DNA of 64,000 nt from Acinetobacter shaoyimingii (GCF_011578045.1 NZ_CP049801.1:806001-870000), one strand, 5' to 3'; positions 52,845 through 61,731 are shown, counted from the first letter of the stretch. Numbers and translations are program-made. The notes: a model not told the origin generated them from the sequence alone.

Positions 52845-53531
52845 ATGTCCAAGCCATTTTTAATTGCACCTTCAATTTTATCTGCAGATTTTGCTCGTTT
52901 AGGCGAGGAAGTTGAAAATGTTATCGAAGCTGGAGCAGATGTTGTGCATTTTGACGTGATGGACAATCACTATGTACCCAACCTAACTTTTGGTGCAGGG
53001 GTATGTAAAGCTCTGAAAAATTATGGAATTAAAGCACCAATTGACGTACATCTAATGGTGTCACCTGTAGATCGTATGATCGGTGACTTCTTGGACGCAG
53101 GTGCAGATATTATTACCTTCCATCCAGAAGCAACAGATCATATTGATCGTTCATTACAGTTGATTAAAGCTGGTGGTGCAAAAGCAGGTTTAGTATTTAA
53201 TCCAGCTACACCATTGCATTATCTTGACTATGTTTTAGATAAAGTGGATCAAGTACTTTTGATGAGTGTGAACCCTGGTTTTGGTGGTCAAAAATTTATT
53301 CCAATGACTTTAGAAAAATTACGCCAAGCACGTAAGATCATTGATGCTTCAGGACGTGATATCCGTTTGGAAGTTGATGGTGGTGTAACGCCTGCCAATA
53401 TTCGTGAAATTGCTGAAGCGGGTGCAGATATGTTTGTTGCCGGATCTGCGATTTTTGGTAAGCCAGATTATAAAGCTGTAATTGATGAAATGCGTTCTGA
53501 ATTAGCTAAAGTTGGTTCAATTCAGGTATAA
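52845..53531 (+). CDS. rpe: Ribulose-phosphate 3-epimerase
   Basis: 228 residues, a TIM-barrel enzyme that interconverts ribulose-5-phosphate and xylulose-5-phosphate in the pentose phosphate pathway. Motifs: [16 protein letters not shown], the metal-binding [34 protein letters not shown] and EVDGGV. Length is normal. The sequence after its stop is AT-rich and contains DnaA-box-like sites. Confidence 0.96.
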   Translation: MSKPFLIAPSILSADFARLGEEVENVIEAGADVVHFDVMDNHYVPNLTFGAGVCKALKNYGIKAPIDVHLMVSPVDRMIGDFLDAGADIITFHPEATDHIDRSLQLIKAGGAKAGLVFNPATPLHYLDYVLDKVDQVLLMSVNPGFGGQKFIPMTLEKLRQARKIIDASGRDIRLEVDGGVTPANIREIAEAGADMFVAGSAIFGKPDYKAVIDEMRSELAKVGSIQV

Positions 53532-53557
53532 GAAATCTGAATATTTGTACGCAAGAT

Positions 53558-53855
53558 TGTGGATAACTTTGTTTATAACCATGTCGATATCTGTGTTGAT
53601 AACAGTATGGATAACTCGATTATTTTATAAACGATTGTGCATCAATGGTTTAATATTTAGACCTAAAATGTATAAAAAGAACTCAATTGAGTTCTTTTTA
53701 TATTTGTTAGATGCCTTTAATTATAGGGTGACTGAGTCGTCATTTCAGTTAAAATGTGATGAATATAAAATAACCAAATAGATATAAATAACTTATTAAT
53801 CAATAACTGTGATTGAATTGGTTTAAATTTAAAAGTTGTGCACAATTTATCCAAC
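53558..53855. promoter_or_regulatory. Cluster of DnaA-box-like sites in a 400-base AT-rich gap
   Basis: TGTGGATAA (53558-53566) is a perfect inverted DnaA box. TGTTGATAA (53594-53602) and TATGGATAA (53606-53614) each have one mismatch, in the same orientation. TTGTGCACA (53836-53844) has one mismatch and is palindromic with its next base; TTATCCAAC (53847-53855) has two. No gene is convincing in 53532-53932. Confidence 0.45.
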
Positions 53856-53932
53856 TATGTTATAAATCTTAAAAGTTAAAATATTCACATGAATGAATTA
53901 AGTTAAAGACTCATTACACAGGATTTTTTGTT

Positions 53933-54442
53933 TTGTTGAAACACTTCTTCAAACGACTTTGGTTTGTTGGTCTCATGGTTTTTGCTATGGGATGGAGCAG
54001 TGTGGTTTTGGCATCGGGTCAGTTGATGCATCAGCAAATGAATATCCCAACCCACCAACAGAACAAAACGCACTCTCTAGAAATAACCTCTGCGGCCCAT
54101 TGTCATCAGCTTCAGCATGACACTCAGTCTCATCATGTAGCGCAAAAACAGCATGAACAGCCACAGCATACAAAGGGATTTGATGCAAAAAATCATGATG
54201 CAGATAAACAGCAACATGATTTGTTCTGCTTAAATATGGATGATCAGACCGCAGATCATGTTCAATGTCATGACTGTGCGCAAGTTCATTGTCAAACTTC
54301 AAATAGTATTTATGCTCAAGATCATCAGTTTGAAGTCGTTGTAATGCAATCTCAAGAATATGTCTCACAAGATTATGATACCGATCAAGCGCAACATTTA
54401 ACTGGTTATTGGCAGCAAATACTCAGACCACCCAAAGCTTAA
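53933..54442 (+). CDS. His-rich exported protein of the copper operon
   Basis: 169 residues. It begins with TTG (53933, or the next codon TTG 53936), since no ATG fits; AGGA lies 9 bases before. A signal peptide (hydrophobic to about residue 27, VVLASG) is followed by a mature chain very rich in His and Gln with a CHDCAQVHC cluster near residue 113, suited to binding copper. No family recognised. It stands 65 bases before copA on the same strand, so a periplasmic copper-binding role is the natural inference. Confidence 0.7.
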   Translation: MLKHFFKRLWFVGLMVFAMGWSSVVLASGQLMHQQMNIPTHQQNKTHSLEITSAAHCHQLQHDTQSHHVAQKQHEQPQHTKGFDAKNHDADKQQHDLFCLNMDDQTADHVQCHDCAQVHCQTSNSIYAQDHQFEVVVMQSQEYVSQDYDTDQAQHLTGYWQQILRPPKA

Positions 54443-54507
54443 TCCTTCTCGAAAATTTATTTCAATGCATCTTTCAAGATGCCATTTTTCAAGATTAGGA
54501 TGAAGTC

Positions 54508-56406
54508 ATGTCTACATTTTTATTTCGGTCATTATGCCGAACTATATTGTTTCTTGCATCGCTGTGCTCAGTCACTTGGGTACAGGCGGCAGTCAAAGAA
54601 TATCATTTAGATATTGCTGAAAAGAGCATTAATGTTACAGGGAGAGCAGTTAAAAAAATCACAGTAAATGGGCAATTTCCTGCGCCATTACTTGAATTTT
54701 ACGAAGGTGATGATGCAGTCATTCATGTGCATAATTCACTAAAAAAACAAGACTCTTCGATTCATTGGCACGGTATTTTATTGCCTGGCATTATGGATGG
54801 TGTGCCAGGGTTTAACGGTTTTAATGCGATTAAACCGAATGGCGACTTTGTCTATAAATTTAAAGTACGTCAAAGTGGAACCTACTGGTATCACGCGCAT
54901 TCCAAAGGTCAAGAACAAGACGGTTTATATGGTGCTTTGGTGATTTATCCAAAAAATCATCAGTCAAGCACTACATTTGAAAAAACTGACCGTGATTATG
55001 TGGTGATGTTCTCTGATTTTCACGAATCTTCCAGTAAGCACATTCAAATCAATCTCAAAAAAGATGCGGAATATTATCAAAACCAACGTCAAACGGTATT
55101 TGATGTATTGAAGCAAGCCAAAACCACAGGGTTAAAAGAGACACTTCAAGACCGCCGCATGTGGAATCAAATGCGTATGTCCAAAACAGATTTGTCCGAT
55201 GTAACGGGTTACACCTTTTTGGTGAATGGCAAAACGACTATACAAAATTGGACAGGTCTGTTTAAGCCAAATGAACGTATTCGCTTACGATTCATTAATG
55301 CAGCAGCCATGTCATTTTTTGATGTGCGGATTCCCAACTTAAAAATGACCGTGGTCAGTGCCGATGGTCAAGCTGTACAGCCTGTAGCAGTTGATGAATT
55401 TCGTATTGGTGCAGCAGAAACCTATGATGTGATTGTAGAACCGAAGGCAGACCATTATCAGATTCAGGCAGAATCGATTGACCGTAGTGGTTTTGCTTTG
55501 GCAACGTTGCAGAATGAAAATCAGCCGATAATGCAACATGCTGTTCAAGTTCCAAAACATCGCCCACGTGCTTTATTGACTATGGAAGATATGGGACATA
55601 GCGTGAAAGATGATTCAAGTAAGGATCATTTGGAAATGAGTCATTCGAACATAGATCATGCATCCATGAATCAATCTATTCAACCACAACAAATCAATCA
55701 CACTGCTATGGCAAATCATTCGATGGATCATGCATCACCGAATCATCAAAAAATGAACCATGCAGAGATGAATCATTTATCAATGAACCTTCCTGTTTTT
55801 GGTTCAGAGACAACATCAGCACAAGATCATCATGCACATTTAAGACAGGGAACAGAACAACAAAATCATCTAGAAAAATCTGTTTATGGATGGGCAAATA
55901 CATCAACGCCAAAAGGCTTAAAAGCATTGAAATATGCAGATTTAAAAGCCTTAAAGCCACAGTCTGATGTGCGTTCACCTGAGCGTGAATTGGAAATACG
56001 TTTGGGCGGTAATATGCAACGTTATATTTGGACCATGAATGGTGAAAAATTCAGTGATGCCAAACCGCTAACGGTGAAATATGGCGAACGGATTCGTCTG
56101 AAATTTATCAATGACAGCATGATGGCGCATCCGATGCATTTACATGGCATGTTCATGCAACTGGAAAATGGTCAAGTTGCCAGTCAAATGCCAAATAAAC
56201 ATACGCTCATTGTGCCACCTGGTAAGACGGTGACGGCATTATTGACCGCAGATGAACTGGGCGAGTGGGCGATTCATTGTCATTTGTTGTATCACATGAG
56301 CTCAGGCATGATGAATAAACTGATTGTGGCAAAAGTGGATGATCAAAATGTTGAAGCACCTGCAACGTCTCAAATGAAACAGGGAGGTGCACATGTACAT
56401 CATTAA
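54508..56406 (+). CDS. copA: Multicopper oxidase CopA (copper resistance)
   Basis: 632 residues. All four copper-binding motifs of the CopA/PcoA family are present: HWHG (86-89), WYHAHS (127-132), HPMHLHG (541-547) and HCHLLYHM (590-597). A Met/His-rich insert (about 365-430, repeats like MNHAEMNHLSMN) probably binds extra copper. It oxidises Cu(I) in the periplasm. The signal peptide looks Sec-like; the twin-arginine pair of PcoA is absent (FRSLCRT instead), which is odd for an enzyme normally exported folded. It overlaps copB by 20 bases. Confidence 0.93.
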   Translation: MSTFLFRSLCRTILFLASLCSVTWVQAAVKEYHLDIAEKSINVTGRAVKKITVNGQFPAPLLEFYEGDDAVIHVHNSLKKQDSSIHWHGILLPGIMDGVPGFNGFNAIKPNGDFVYKFKVRQSGTYWYHAHSKGQEQDGLYGALVIYPKNHQSSTTFEKTDRDYVVMFSDFHESSSKHIQINLKKDAEYYQNQRQTVFDVLKQAKTTGLKETLQDRRMWNQMRMSKTDLSDVTGYTFLVNGKTTIQNWTGLFKPNERIRLRFINAAAMSFFDVRIPNLKMTVVSADGQAVQPVAVDEFRIGAAETYDVIVEPKADHYQIQAESIDRSGFALATLQNENQPIMQHAVQVPKHRPRALLTMEDMGHSVKDDSSKDHLEMSHSNIDHASMNQSIQPQQINHTAMANHSMDHASPNHQKMNHAEMNHLSMNLPVFGSETTSAQDHHAHLRQGTEQQNHLEKSVYGWANTSTPKGLKALKYADLKALKPQSDVRSPERELEIRLGGNMQRYIWTMNGEKFSDAKPLTVKYGERIRLKFINDSMMAHPMHLHGMFMQLENGQVASQMPNKHTLIVPPGKTVTALLTADELGEWAIHCHLLYHMSSGMMNKLIVAKVDDQNVEAPATSQMKQGGAHVHH

Positions 56407-57361
56407 TTCGCTCGCACAACTCCCCCAATTAGCACTCAAAAGATCATTTCTGGCAGGAGTGGTCAGTTTGTCTATGTGTTCGTATTTACAAGCTGAAGAA
56501 ATGGAACATATGGATCATGCTCAACATATGAATCATCAAAATCAAGAAAATAGCCTAAGTAAAAAATATGAAATGCAATCGCAAGATGTACATGATCACA
56601 GTCAAAATCATGGGCAAATGCAGCATCAACATTCATCCATCGCATCAAAGCCAATAACATCAAATCTTCAATCTCAATCGAATCAAGCATCTCATGTGAA
56701 TCATCAAAAAGAGCATGGTGGACAAATGTACCAACGCTCTGTTTTTGAGAATAAATGGATGTTGAATCATGACGGCCAAGGACAATTCTCTTCTGAGCTC
56801 GAGTCTTGGATGGGTTCAGACGAAAATAAAATCTACTTAAAAGCTCATGCCAATAAAGCTGAATCGACACCTGAAAATTATGATGTTTCGGCAATGTATA
56901 GTCGAAATGTTGCTGATTTTTGGGATGTTCAAGCAGGGCTGCGATATCGTTATGATCAGACGCATTCGACAGAGAAAAATCAAGTCGATGCGGTTTTTGG
57001 GATTCAAGGTTTAGCGCCGTATTATTTTGAAACCGATGCTTATCTATATATCGGGCAAGATGACCAAATTTCTTTCAGTTTAGAGCTTGAACGAGATGTG
57101 TTGCTCACGCAGAAATTGATTTTAAAACCTTATTTGGACATGACGATCATTGTTAAAGATGAATCTGACTTTGCCAAAAAAACAGGATTTAACCAAACCC
57201 AGTTTGGAGTGGAAACACGTTATGAGATCAATAAACGTGTTATGCCATTTTTGGATATTGCTTATGTCTATGATAGAGGTGAAAAGCCACGAATTGGTGA
57301 GACTTATCTACAGAAACAAGCAGATTGGTTGTATGGTGCAGGTTTAAGGTTAAGATTTTAG
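56387..57361 (+). CDS. copB: Outer-membrane copper resistance protein CopB
   Basis: 324 residues. The signal region (about 1-36) is followed by a Met/His/Gln-rich stretch (to about 110), then the PcoB/CopB barrel domain with WDVQAGLRYRYDQTHS and ending LYGAGLRLRF, an outer-membrane-type C-terminus. It is thought to hold or exclude copper at the outer membrane together with CopA. ATG 56387 lies inside the copA end; a later start at about 56396 would remove the overlap only in part. No copRS sensor genes are next to it. Confidence 0.9.
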   Translation: MHMYIINSLAQLPQLALKRSFLAGVVSLSMCSYLQAEEMEHMDHAQHMNHQNQENSLSKKYEMQSQDVHDHSQNHGQMQHQHSSIASKPITSNLQSQSNQASHVNHQKEHGGQMYQRSVFENKWMLNHDGQGQFSSELESWMGSDENKIYLKAHANKAESTPENYDVSAMYSRNVADFWDVQAGLRYRYDQTHSTEKNQVDAVFGIQGLAPYYFETDAYLYIGQDDQISFSLELERDVLLTQKLILKPYLDMTIIVKDESDFAKKTGFNQTQFGVETRYEINKRVMPFLDIAYVYDRGEKPRIGETYLQKQADWLYGAGLRLRF

Positions 57362-57414
57362 AAACATTCTTTTAAAATATTGAGCATATCATTGTATTTT
57401 TCAATTTATTCAGC

Positions 57415-57448
57415 AAGGCACTATGATCATTCATGGTGCTTTTTTTAT
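57415..57448 (+). terminator. Terminator of the cop operon
   Basis: AAGGCACTATGA pairs with TTCATGGTGCTT with two G-T wobbles, followed by seven T's. Confidence 0.65.
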
Positions 57449-57497
57449 TTTATGAACAAAGTGAAATCATGAATCTGGTGAAGATCTGTAAAATATG

Positions 57498-57526
57498 TTC
57501 AAAAATGATGCATAAATAACTATAAT
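57498..57526 (+). promoter_or_regulatory. Promoter of the guanidine-riboswitch transcript
   Basis: -10 TATAAT (57521-57526) with a weak -35 TTCAAA (57498-57503) at 17 bases. The predicted start, about 57533, is just before the first riboswitch hairpin. Confidence 0.6.
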
Positions 57527-57535
57527 AAAACCAAT

Positions 57536-57645
57536 AGAGGGGGAACGACCTCCCTTGGTGCATCAGCAAATGGATTAAATTTTTGTTTGAATCCTTCTGT
57601 CCCTCAGCATGATGCAGCAAGAAAAAACGTCAGGACGACCTGACT
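57536..57645 (+). ncRNA. Guanidine-II (mini-ykkC) riboswitch
   Basis: Two hairpins with ACGA loops, the hallmark of this class. The second is perfect: GTCAGG-ACGA-CCTGAC (57629-57644). The first has ACGA at 57545-57548 in a G-run/CTCCC stem, with an A-C opposition at the closing pair. The roughly 70-base linker is long for the class, but its ends pair (TGCATCA 57559-57565 with TGATGCA 57610-57616) and an inner stem GGATT/AATCC would bring the two loops together. Directly downstream are two Gdx/SugE genes, the classic partners of guanidine riboswitches. Confidence 0.85.
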
Positions 57646-57654
57646 CAAACCTAG

Positions 57655-57690
57655 TTTTCAAGATCAATCTTAATTTGAAAATATTGGAGG
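57655..57690 (+). promoter_or_regulatory. Possible expression platform and ribosome site
   Basis: TTTTCAA (57655-57661) can pair with TTGAAAA (57675-57681), directly before the strong ribosome site GGAGG (57686-57690) of the first exporter gene. Control of translation initiation is likely but not shown. Confidence 0.4.
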
Positions 57691-57697
57691 AGTCATC

Positions 57698-58015
57698 ATG
57701 GCTTGGATCGTTCTATTTTTTGCAGGAATTTTTGAAATCGTTTGGGCATATTCGATGAAATTGTCTGAGGGATTTACCAAACTCACCCCGAGCGTTATTA
57801 CCATTTTCTTTATGATCCTGAGTTTTGGTTTATTGGCACATGCCATGAAAACTTTACCCTTAGGCACAGCATATACAGTGTGGACTGGCATTGGTGCTAT
57901 TGGCTCATTCTTGGTTGGTATTTTTGTTTTAGGTGAGCCAGCCAGTGCGATGCGCATGCTTGCTGCTGTGCTGATTGTGTCTGGTTTAATTCTGATGAAA
58001 TTGTCATCATCTTGA
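57698..58015 (+). CDS. gdx: SMR-family guanidinium exporter, copy 1 (Gdx/SugE)
   Basis: 105 residues with four helices, the small multidrug resistance fold. The central Glu13 in GIFEIVWAYSMK is the proton/substrate carboxylate. The motif GTAYTVWTGIGAIGSFLVG marks the SugE/Gdx subgroup, and the riboswitch in front supports guanidinium as substrate. Family members work as antiparallel dimers exporting guanidinium against protons. It has Lys21, Lys28, Lys50, Arg86 and Lys102. It is followed after 103 bases by a close paralogue. Confidence 0.92.
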   Translation: MAWIVLFFAGIFEIVWAYSMKLSEGFTKLTPSVITIFFMILSFGLLAHAMKTLPLGTAYTVWTGIGAIGSFLVGIFVLGEPASAMRMLAAVLIVSGLILMKLSSS

Positions 58016-58118
58016 TGTATTGAAATGAAGTTCAAGTATTTAGATGCTTGAACTTTTTTGGTTTTTAAATCGCATATTTAAAATTTTTATTTAGATGGTT
58101 TGGTTGTAAGGTTTTGAT

Positions 58119-58433
58119 ATGGCTTGGATGTTATTGGTGTTGGCTGGGTTTTTTGAAGTGGTTTGGGCTTATTTTATGAAAGTCTCAGAAGGCTTTACTC
58201 AGTTGCTTCCGAGTATTTTAACCATTGTGTTTATGCTTGCTAGTTTTGCTCTTTTATCGTATGCCATGAAAACTTTACCTTTAGGCACAGCATATACAGT
58301 GTGGACTGGCATTGGGGCAGTTGGTTCATTCTTGGTTGGAATCATGATTTTGGGTGAACCTGCTTCAGTAATGCGGATGCTTGCAGCTGTACTCATTATC
58401 TCTGGACTCATTTTGATGAAACTGTCATCTTGA
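58119..58433 (+). CDS. gdx: SMR-family guanidinium exporter, copy 2 (Gdx/SugE)
   Basis: 104 residues, a close relative of the gene before it. The stretch around YAMKTLPLGTAYTVWTGIGA is the same in both, while helices 1-2 differ. Glu13 is kept (GFFEVVWAYFMK). Charged residues are at almost the same places (Lys21, Lys50, Arg86, Lys102), giving no sign of opposite topologies, so each may form its own homodimer; a mixed dimer cannot be excluded. The second gene lacks an ACGA hairpin of its own. Confidence 0.92.
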   Translation: MAWMLLVLAGFFEVVWAYFMKVSEGFTQLLPSILTIVFMLASFALLSYAMKTLPLGTAYTVWTGIGAVGSFLVGIMILGEPASVMRMLAAVLIISGLILMKLSS

Positions 58434-58458
58434 TGAAGTAAAAGAATATGGACTTTGG

Positions 58459-58941
58459 GTGATGCAACTTTTTCATAAACAGATCACAACACCAGTTGGA
58501 TGTTTAACCCTTGTAGCACATGATGCAGCTTTGGTGGCTGTACTTTGGGAAAATGATGATCCAAAACGTGTGCGTATTTCTTCAAGTATCGAACGATTAG
58601 ACCATCCTGTTTTATTGGAAGCTGAAAACCAATTAAATGAATATTTTGCAGGTATAAGAAAGCAATTTGATGTGCCACTGGATTTCATTGGGACTGATTT
58701 TCAAAAACAGGTTTGGTATGCACTATTGAGTATCCCTTTTGGCGAAACCCGAACTTATCTAGAAATTGCAATGCAGATTGGTAATGTTAAAGCAGTGAGG
58801 GCGGTAGGCGCTGCCAATGGTAAAAACCCGATTTCGATTATTGTACCGTGCCATCGTGTCATTGGTGCAAATGGAAAATTGGTCGGTTTTGCAGGCGGTT
58901 TGGAGAATAAACAAATATTATTGGATATAGAATCTGATTGA
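58459..58941 (+). CDS. ogt: Methylated-DNA-protein cysteine methyltransferase
   Basis: 160 residues. The acceptor cysteine lies in IIVPCHRVIGANGKLVGFAG, and the DNA-binding helix region includes FQKQVWYALLSIPFGETRTY. The protein repairs O6-methylguanine and O4-methylthymine by moving the methyl group to itself, once per molecule. There is no Ada regulatory domain, so it is the Ogt type. Its start lies 26 bases after the second gdx gene, so read-through from that transcript is possible. Confidence 0.93.
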   Translation: MMQLFHKQITTPVGCLTLVAHDAALVAVLWENDDPKRVRISSSIERLDHPVLLEAENQLNEYFAGIRKQFDVPLDFIGTDFQKQVWYALLSIPFGETRTYLEIAMQIGNVKAVRAVGAANGKNPISIIVPCHRVIGANGKLVGFAGGLENKQILLDIESD

Positions 58942-59016
58942 TTTTATTCAAGTAAATTTTACGATGTTAATTGTGTCTAAGTCATTGTAATTATATGATT
59001 ATGTTTTGAATAAAAA

Positions 59017-59712
59017 ATGAATATTACAATGAGTCAAAGTTTAAATATTGCGGGGACTATAACCTCACAAATCTGGTGGATGATTCCACTGTTTATGATT
59101 GGATTTTTATTTAAAGTATTTAAGCCATTGATTAAAGGTAAATTGGGTGAGTTCGCTGTCAGCACACATGTTAAGCTGTATTTAAAAGAACCATATATTT
59201 TACTCAATGACTGTACGCTTCCCGATGAAAGTACGGGAACAACCCAAATTGATCATATTCTATTGAGTCCTTATGGTATTTTTATCATTGAAACGAAAAA
59301 CTATACAGGATGGATTTTTGGCGGTGAACGTCAAAAAACTTGGACACAAAACATCTATAAAAAAAGCTACAAATTTCAGAATCCACTGCATCAAAATTAT
59401 AAGCACAGTAAGGTGTTAGAGCAGATTTTGTCAGATGTGGTTGAAGCTAAGTATTTACATTCAATCATCGTATTTATGCCAGATTGTGAGTTTAAAACCC
59501 AGATGCCTGCAAATGTATTTCGTGGTGCTGCATGGGTGGATTATGTAAAAACTTTTCAAGAACCTGTCATTTCTTCAATCAAGCTCAAACGTATTCAGTT
59601 TAGAATTGAAAAAGAAATATTAGAAAAATCTTGGAAGACTAATCGACAACATGTGCAAAATTTAAAAGAGAAACATCAAGGATCTACAAGCGCTCCACCA
59701 CCATCATTATAA
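59017..59712 (+). CDS. NERD-domain membrane protein
   Basis: 231 residues. One N-terminal membrane helix (about 16-36) is followed by a NERD (nuclease-related) domain (about 45-150) with GKLGEFAV, the acidic TTQIDHILLSPYGIFIIETK and NYTGWIFG; Asp, Glu and Lys in this block resemble a PD-(D/E)xK nuclease core. The function of NERD proteins is unsettled; a DNA-processing role is inferred from fold only. Single gene with an AT-rich leader. The C-terminal tail is polar and probably disordered. Confidence 0.85.
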   Translation: MNITMSQSLNIAGTITSQIWWMIPLFMIGFLFKVFKPLIKGKLGEFAVSTHVKLYLKEPYILLNDCTLPDESTGTTQIDHILLSPYGIFIIETKNYTGWIFGGERQKTWTQNIYKKSYKFQNPLHQNYKHSKVLEQILSDVVEAKYLHSIIVFMPDCEFKTQMPANVFRGAAWVDYVKTFQEPVISSIKLKRIQFRIEKEILEKSWKTNRQHVQNLKEKHQGSTSAPPPSL

Positions 59713-59796
59713 ATGTAGATAGATGATTTAGCTTGAAAGTATTCATCATGCATTAAATGCTTTATCAAGCAAAAAATTACAAATCATGACAGTCGC

Positions 59797-59816
59797 GCTC
59801 TATTTTTTCATAGAGC
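59797..59816. terminator. Hairpin between the NERD gene and poxB
   Basis: GCTCTAT/ATAGAGC around a T-rich loop; no T run after it. The rest of the gap 59713-59966 holds another short repeat pair (GCATC/GATGC, 59889-59907) and no ORF. Confidence 0.35.
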
Positions 59817-59966
59817 AACATGCCCAATATGAAAAGAACAAAACATATGGATTGAATGTGTTTTGAGGTTGTCTATTTATCAAATAGCAACTTCGCATCA
59901 TCTCTGCAGATGCTATTCAATCTTTCATATGCGTTTGAACTTCATAATAAAGATGGGTAGAAGACT

Positions 59967-61688
59967 ATGACTGCAAAGAAAGTATCTGACATTATGGTCG
60001 ATGTGCTTGAAAAAGCGGGCGTGAAACATTGCTATGGCATTGTTGGTGATACTTTAAATCATTTTACCGACTCGATCTCGAAAAGCTCTATTTCGTGGGT
60101 TCATGTACGCCATGAAGAAGTGGGTGCATTTGCTGCAGGCGCAGATGCATTAATCAGCGGAAACCTCACCGCCTGTGCAGGTTCGTGTGGCCCAGGCAGT
60201 TTGCATTTCATTAATGGACTGTATGAGTCACATCGCAATGGTTCGCCTGTGGTGTTGATTGCTAGCCAGCTTGCAACAGACCAAGCAGGATTTGTTGACT
60301 TTCCTCAATATGTCGACTTTAAATCGATTTACAAGAACTGCTCTGTCTATTGTGAAGAAATCACAGCTGCGAGCCAAGCTCGTCATATCATGACTTTGGC
60401 CTGTCAGGCGGCCATCAATAAACGTGGTGTAGCTGTGGTGATTATGCCAACCAATATCAGCTTGCAAACAGTTGAAGAATCTTTGCCATTTCAAATTCAT
60501 CACCCCAATCCACAAACGATTCCTTTTCATACTGAGCTTGATCAAATTGCCAAAATCATCAATCCGCATGAAAAAGTGACTATTTATGCGGGTATTGGTT
60601 CAGCTCAGGCGCATACAGAAGTGGTGGCATTGGCGCAGAAACTCAAAGCACCAGTCGTTCATACCTCACGTGCCAAAGATTTTATTGAATATAACAATCC
60701 CTACAATTTGGGCATGAATGGGATGTTTGGCAATAAAGCCGGTTTACATGCCATTATGAATTGTGATGTGCTGATTTTGCTTGGAACAGATTTCGCTTGG
60801 TCACAGTATTATCCGAAACATGCCAAAATTATTCAGATTGATATTGATGCAACACATTTAGGACGCCGTCATCCGATTACATTTGGAGCGGTTGGACATA
60901 TCGCGCCAACGGTGAATGCATTATTGCCACTTTTAGACAATAACGATAACCATCAGTTTTTAGAGCATTGTTTGGAACTTAAAGAACAAGCGCATGAAGC
61001 TCGTTTAAAAGAAGAACGTGTGGGTAAAGATGGTTTGGTTCATCCACAATACTTGGTTTCTCTGCTGAATAAATATGCAGATGAAGATGCTGTATTTACA
61101 GGTGATGGTGGTTCGCCAATGGTGTGGATTTTACGTCATATTGATGTCAATGGTCAGCGTCGAACCTTAACCAGTTTATTACATGGCACCATGGCCAATG
61201 CTATGCCTCAAGCGCTAGGAATTCAAAAAGCGTTTCCAAATCGACAAGTCATTGCAATCTGTGGTGATGGTGGTTTGGCGATGTTATTGGGCGACTTATT
61301 AACAACGATTCAAGAAAAATTACCAATTAAAATAGTCGTGCTGAATAACAGCTCACTCAACTTTGTAGAGTTGGAACAAAAGGTTGAAGGTTTATTGGAT
61401 AATTATACGGATTTAGTCAATCCTGATTTTGGTAAAGTTGCTGAAGCGATTGGCATCTATGGTCGTACACAGACCACAGGTGAGGGATTGGAAGAAGCTG
61501 TTCAGCACTTTTTAAATCATGATGGACCTGCATTGCTTGATGTGCATACCAATCCAATGGAATTGGTGATGCCACCCGATCCGAATTTGAATCAAGTCAC
61601 CTCAACGTCAATGTATGCTGTTAAGGCATTGCTTGCAGGACGAGTCGATGATGTGAAGGATTTGATTGTGAATAATTTTGTGAAGTGA
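59967..61688 (+). CDS. poxB: Pyruvate dehydrogenase (quinone) PoxB
   Basis: 573 residues, the length of E. coli PoxB. It is a thiamine-diphosphate and FAD enzyme that turns pyruvate into acetate and CO2 and passes electrons to ubiquinone, at the inner membrane face. TPP-activating Glu50 lies in VRHEEVGAFAAGADA. The diphosphate-binding motif is GDGGLAMLLGDLLTT with NNSSLN. The C-terminal end (VDDVKDLIVNNFVK) is the kind of amphipathic segment that binds lipids in this family. Single gene, followed by a hairpin and a repeat. Confidence 0.93.
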   Translation: MTAKKVSDIMVDVLEKAGVKHCYGIVGDTLNHFTDSISKSSISWVHVRHEEVGAFAAGADALISGNLTACAGSCGPGSLHFINGLYESHRNGSPVVLIASQLATDQAGFVDFPQYVDFKSIYKNCSVYCEEITAASQARHIMTLACQAAINKRGVAVVIMPTNISLQTVEESLPFQIHHPNPQTIPFHTELDQIAKIINPHEKVTIYAGIGSAQAHTEVVALAQKLKAPVVHTSRAKDFIEYNNPYNLGMNGMFGNKAGLHAIMNCDVLILLGTDFAWSQYYPKHAKIIQIDIDATHLGRRHPITFGAVGHIAPTVNALLPLLDNNDNHQFLEHCLELKEQAHEARLKEERVGKDGLVHPQYLVSLLNKYADEDAVFTGDGGSPMVWILRHIDVNGQRRTLTSLLHGTMANAMPQALGIQKAFPNRQVIAICGDGGLAMLLGDLLTTIQEKLPIKIVVLNNSSLNFVELEQKVEGLLDNYTDLVNPDFGKVAEAIGIYGRTQTTGEGLEEAVQHFLNHDGPALLDVHTNPMELVMPPDPNLNQVTSTSMYAVKALLAGRVDDVKDLIVNNFVK

Positions 61689-61702
61689 TGGTGATAATAG
61701 AG

Positions 61703-61731
61703 AAAGCTCATCAAAGCTGGTGAGCTTGATC
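61703..61731 (+). terminator. Hairpin after poxB
   Basis: AAGCTCATCA pairs with TGGTGAGCTT around AAGC (one G-T wobble); few T's follow. Confidence 0.5.

Noticed and set aside
53512..53781. Plus-strand ORF of 89 codons after rpe
   Set aside because: It overlaps the end of rpe, has no ribosome site, and its coding look is that of AT-rich non-coding DNA; the DnaA-box cluster explains the region better.
53558..53855. Chromosomal replication origin
   Set aside because: DnaA boxes are present, but dnaA, dnaN, rpmH and gyrB are absent and there is no run of 13-mers I can show; titration or regulation is the more careful reading.
53985..54368. Minus-strand ORF of 127 codons opposite the His-rich gene
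   Set aside because: It is a mirror of a His/Gln-rich reading frame; repetitive codons keep the other strand open. The plus-strand frame has a signal peptide and operon context.
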